DNA from: Gemmatimonadaceae bacterium
GTDB lineage: Bacteria; Gemmatimonadota; Gemmatimonadetes; Gemmatimonadales; Gemmatimonadaceae
Direction: 5' to 3'
DNA length: 16,224 nucleotides
Assembly (NCBI GenBank): GCA_013816695.1
Contig: JACDDZ010000013.1
Location: 1-16,224, forward strand
How positions within the stretch are numbered: position 1 is the first letter of the stretch; each line of letters starts with the position of its first letter. Under the pieces are notes generated by a model. It was not told the origin of the DNA and ran no database searches. It was given only the letters and a program-made list of their open reading frames with translations. Positions 14,378 through 16,224 of this stretch are shown here, in pieces. The position numbers and the translations under genes were made by a program.

Positions 14378-16054
14378 ATGACGAAAGCTAGGCAGGTGCC
14401 TATTGTAGTGAAAGCGGCGGTTTTGCTTTTCGCATCGGCCCCACTACGCGCGCAGGAGACCCGGGCGCAACCAGGTTTGACTGCCGTGAGTCCAGGTGGC
14501 GAGCTCGATGAGTACCTTCGCTACCTGCAAACCAGTGGCTCTGTCGGTCCATCTGCGTGGACGGTGCGCGAGCATTCCACATTGCGAAGCGCGCTGCTGT
14601 TGCCGATGAAGCCGAATCCCTGGGCGGTACGATTCAAGCCGGCTCCTCGGGTTTCAGGGGCGCAATGGACTCTGTTCCCAGTCACGACTGGCTTCCGGGT
14701 GAACAGCGGTTTTCCCTTTGGCGGTAACGATGGCGCCGTCTGGGCAGGACGGGGACTGACGGTGCACGCCAGCGGTGGCGGAATCGTTAAATACGGTCCC
14801 ATCGTGCTTCAGCTCGCCCCTGTGGTTTTCTGGGCACAAAACGCGGCCTTTCCGCTTCAGAATAATGGAGAACCAGGCCAGGGGGCTTTTCGGTCGGGAC
14901 AGCCTCAGTTTGCTGGCGCGATCGATTTACCTCAAAGATTCGGGAGCGGATCGTATTCCCGGTTTGATCCGGGAGAGTCCGAAGTGCGGTTTGAGACTCC
15001 ATGGATAATGGCCGGTCTCTCGAATGCTCACCGGTTATGGGGACCGGCGTCCTCATTCCCTTTCATTCTCGGTCGCAATGCAGCCGGTTTCGAACACCTT
15101 TTCGTTTCCACAAATCAGCCGCTCGATCTCTGGTTCGCCAGGCTTACGGCGAGCGTGATGTACGGCAGGCTTTCGCAGTCTGAATACTCTCCGGTAACGG
15201 GACCGAGTGATTTCTTCAGCGTTGCCGAACCTGGCCGTCGGCGTTTTGGTGCTGGCGTTATCGCTGTGTTCCAGCCACGGGGCGCGGAAGGAGTGGAGAT
15301 TGGGGTAAGCAGGTTTTATCACTCACTCTGGCCACGGTCGGGGATCCCGCGCTCGTACTTCACGAAGCCATTCCAGAACTTTCTCAAGAAGAGTCTCGAC
15401 GAAAGGAACGCGCGAAGCCTCAGTGACACTGAGGGCAGCGACAACCAGCTGCTGGCCGTGTTTGCGCGCTGGGTCCTTCCCCACAGCGGCGCGGAGTTTT
15501 ACGCCGAATACGGACGCGATGACCATTCATACGATTTCCGGGACTTGATCAGCGAGCCCGACCACACCCGCTCCTACATGCTCGGTGCGCGAAAGGTCCT
15601 GGCGCAAGATGAGCGGCGCCTGTCAGCGATTCGTGCGGAGATAATCAATTACCAGCTGCCCACGACAGCACGCCATCGCGACGAGGGTGGAATTTACGTG
15701 CACACGCTGCTGCGACAGGGGCACACCCAGCGTGGACAGATGCTTGGCGCTCCGCTGGGACCTGGAGCGTCAGCAGGTTCGATTGTCGCGTATGACCGGT
15801 TTTCTGCGGATGGTCGTTTCTCGATTATTTATACACGCACATTAAACCAGGAGGCGGGGACTTTCTTTTCAACCGGCTTCTCGAGTCCTTCGGCAATCGA
15901 CGTAACGCACGCGCTTGGCGTCGAGCGGCTGGTATTTCGCGGTGCTGTGGACTTCAATTACGGCCTCACGTTTGCGCGTAATTTCAACAGGAATTTCGGG
16001 AGTGACGCCCTGAACCTGAGCGCAGTCGCGGGCGCACGATACAACCTGCGCTAG
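14378..16054 (+). CDS. Wzi-like outer-membrane capsule-assembly protein, copy 2
   Basis: A 558-residue predicted outer-membrane barrel. A signal peptide with basic start and hydrophobic core (VVKAAVLLFASAPLRA) has cleavage near A25/Q26. Landmarks in the same order as the divergent copy are NDGAVWAGRG (117-126), SRFDPGES (194-201), LWGPA (220-224), LGRNAAGFEH (231-240), VFARWVLP (361-368), HTRSYMLG (396-403) and GHTQRGQMLGAPLGPGAS (448-465). It is therefore a diverged paralogue of copy 1, most likely with a related polysaccharide-holding role. Its barrel end is atypical, ending in YNLR rather than an aromatic residue. It keeps WGP but not the second tryptophan of copy 1. I chose ATG 14378 over TTG 14375. 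The gene after it converges, leaving 60 bases between stop codons. Confidence 0.75.
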   Translation: MTKARQVPIVVKAAVLLFASAPLRAQETRAQPGLTAVSPGGELDEYLRYLQTSGSVGPSAWTVREHSTLRSALLLPMKPNPWAVRFKPAPRVSGAQWTLFPVTTGFRVNSGFPFGGNDGAVWAGRGLTVHASGGGIVKYGPIVLQLAPVVFWAQNAAFPLQNNGEPGQGAFRSGQPQFAGAIDLPQRFGSGSYSRFDPGESEVRFETPWIMAGLSNAHRLWGPASSFPFILGRNAAGFEHLFVSTNQPLDLWFARLTASVMYGRLSQSEYSPVTGPSDFFSVAEPGRRRFGAGVIAVFQPRGAEGVEIGVSRFYHSLWPRSGIPRSYFTKPFQNFLKKSLDERNARSLSDTEGSDNQLLAVFARWVLPHSGAEFYAEYGRDDHSYDFRDLISEPDHTRSYMLGARKVLAQDERRLSAIRAEIINYQLPTTARHRDEGGIYVHTLLRQGHTQRGQMLGAPLGPGASAGSIVAYDRFSADGRFSIIYTRTLNQEAGTFFSTGFSSPSAIDVTHALGVERLVFRGAVDFNYGLTFARNFNRNFGSDALNLSAVAGARYNLR

Positions 16055-16074
16055 TTGCCGGCAGTGGCCGGGGT

Positions 16075-16102
16075 GGGCGCGATTTCAACATTCTCAGCGC
16101 CC
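16075..16102. terminator. Weak inverted repeat between convergent genes
   Basis: GGGCGC (16075-16080) pairs with GCGCCC (16097-16102) across a 16-base loop, between the stop codons of Wzi copy 2 and the right-edge gene. No T run follows on either strand, so support as a terminator is slight. Confidence 0.2.
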
Positions 16103-16114
16103 GATTCCCGCTGC

Positions 16115-16224
16115 TTAATTAACCCGCCCAGGCTGCGGCGCTCGCAGAAATATTTCAAGCATTAGAAGCGTCCACTGGCTTTGCGCAAGGTTTCCGGCGA
16201 AGGCGCTGGTGCCCTGCACAAAGT
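16115..16224 (-). CDS. C-terminal fragment, possibly asparagine-synthase-type amidotransferase (5' part outside window)
   Basis: On the - strand the frame is open from the right edge to TAA 16115-16117, giving 36 residues. The other two - strand frames hit stops earlier. The segment NLAQSQWTLLMLEIFLR resembles the C-terminal helix of glutamine-dependent asparagine synthases (AsnB family), where a W-x-LLMLE-x-x-LR pattern is common. AsnB-like amidotransferases often sit in exopolysaccharide loci and may amidate sugar acids. This rests on one short motif, so the family call is tentative; that it is the end of a real gene is somewhat more secure because of its position, convergent with Wzi copy 2. 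Confidence 0.4.
   Translation of the reverse strand, partial: FVQGTSAFAGNLAQSQWTLLMLEIFLRAPQPGRVN

Noticed and set aside
1..16224. Search by eye for tRNA, rRNA, CRISPR repeats, insertion sequence ends, toxin-antitoxin or phage genes
   Set aside because: None seen. All longer frames are accounted for by the polysaccharide genes or their antisense shadows.

Overview
The window is the core of a Wzx/Wzy-type exopolysaccharide or capsule locus from a Gram-negative, moderately GC-rich bacterium. The outer-membrane parts (an SLBB-domain Wza-like export protein and two Wzi-like beta-barrels with signal peptides) show a two-membrane cell. The style of the Wzz, Wzi and polyprenyl-phosphate sugar transferase proteins would fit Gemmatimonadota or a neighbouring phylum, but that is inference by eye and no 16S or other taxonomic marker is present. 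Every stretch between genes is shorter than 160 bases. I see no tRNA, rRNA, CRISPR array, insertion sequence or phage gene.

Layout. Bases 1-5862 are read on the + strand: the 3' part of a Wza-like export gene, a strong terminator-like hairpin, a SAM methyltransferase, a Wzz-like chain-length regulator without a kinase domain, a Wzy/ligase-like polymerase, a GT2 glycosyltransferase and a GT4 glycosyltransferase, the last four tightly packed or overlapping. Bases 5874-14316 are read on the - strand. In transcription order they encode a Wzi-like barrel, a Wzx flippase, the initiating polyprenyl-phosphate sugar phosphotransferase, a GT9 glycosyltransferase, an NAD-dependent epimerase/dehydratase and a DUF1972-type GT4. 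The two blocks converge with 11 bases between stop codons, spanned by a small hairpin. A second Wzi-like gene (14378-16054, +) is divergent from the first. The right edge carries 36 codons of the 3' end of a - strand gene that resembles the C terminus of an asparagine-synthase-type amidotransferase.

How it works together (known for the families, inferred for this locus). The phosphotransferase loads the first sugar phosphate on undecaprenyl phosphate. The GT2, two GT4 and GT9 enzymes extend the repeat unit, the epimerase supplies or modifies a nucleotide sugar, and the methyltransferase may decorate the glycan. Wzx flips the unit, Wzy polymerises it under Wzz control, the Wza-like protein exports it, and one or both Wzi proteins hold it on the cell surface. 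No Wzc-type tyrosine kinase or phosphatase is seen in the window.

The most interesting points are the divergent pair of paralogous Wzi-like genes with a compact repeat-rich control region between them, the terminator hairpin ending two bases before the methyltransferase start codon, and palindromic sites in the two larger - strand intergenic gaps. I did not find clear evidence of a wholly new biological system; this is a recognisable polysaccharide locus with an unusual arrangement.
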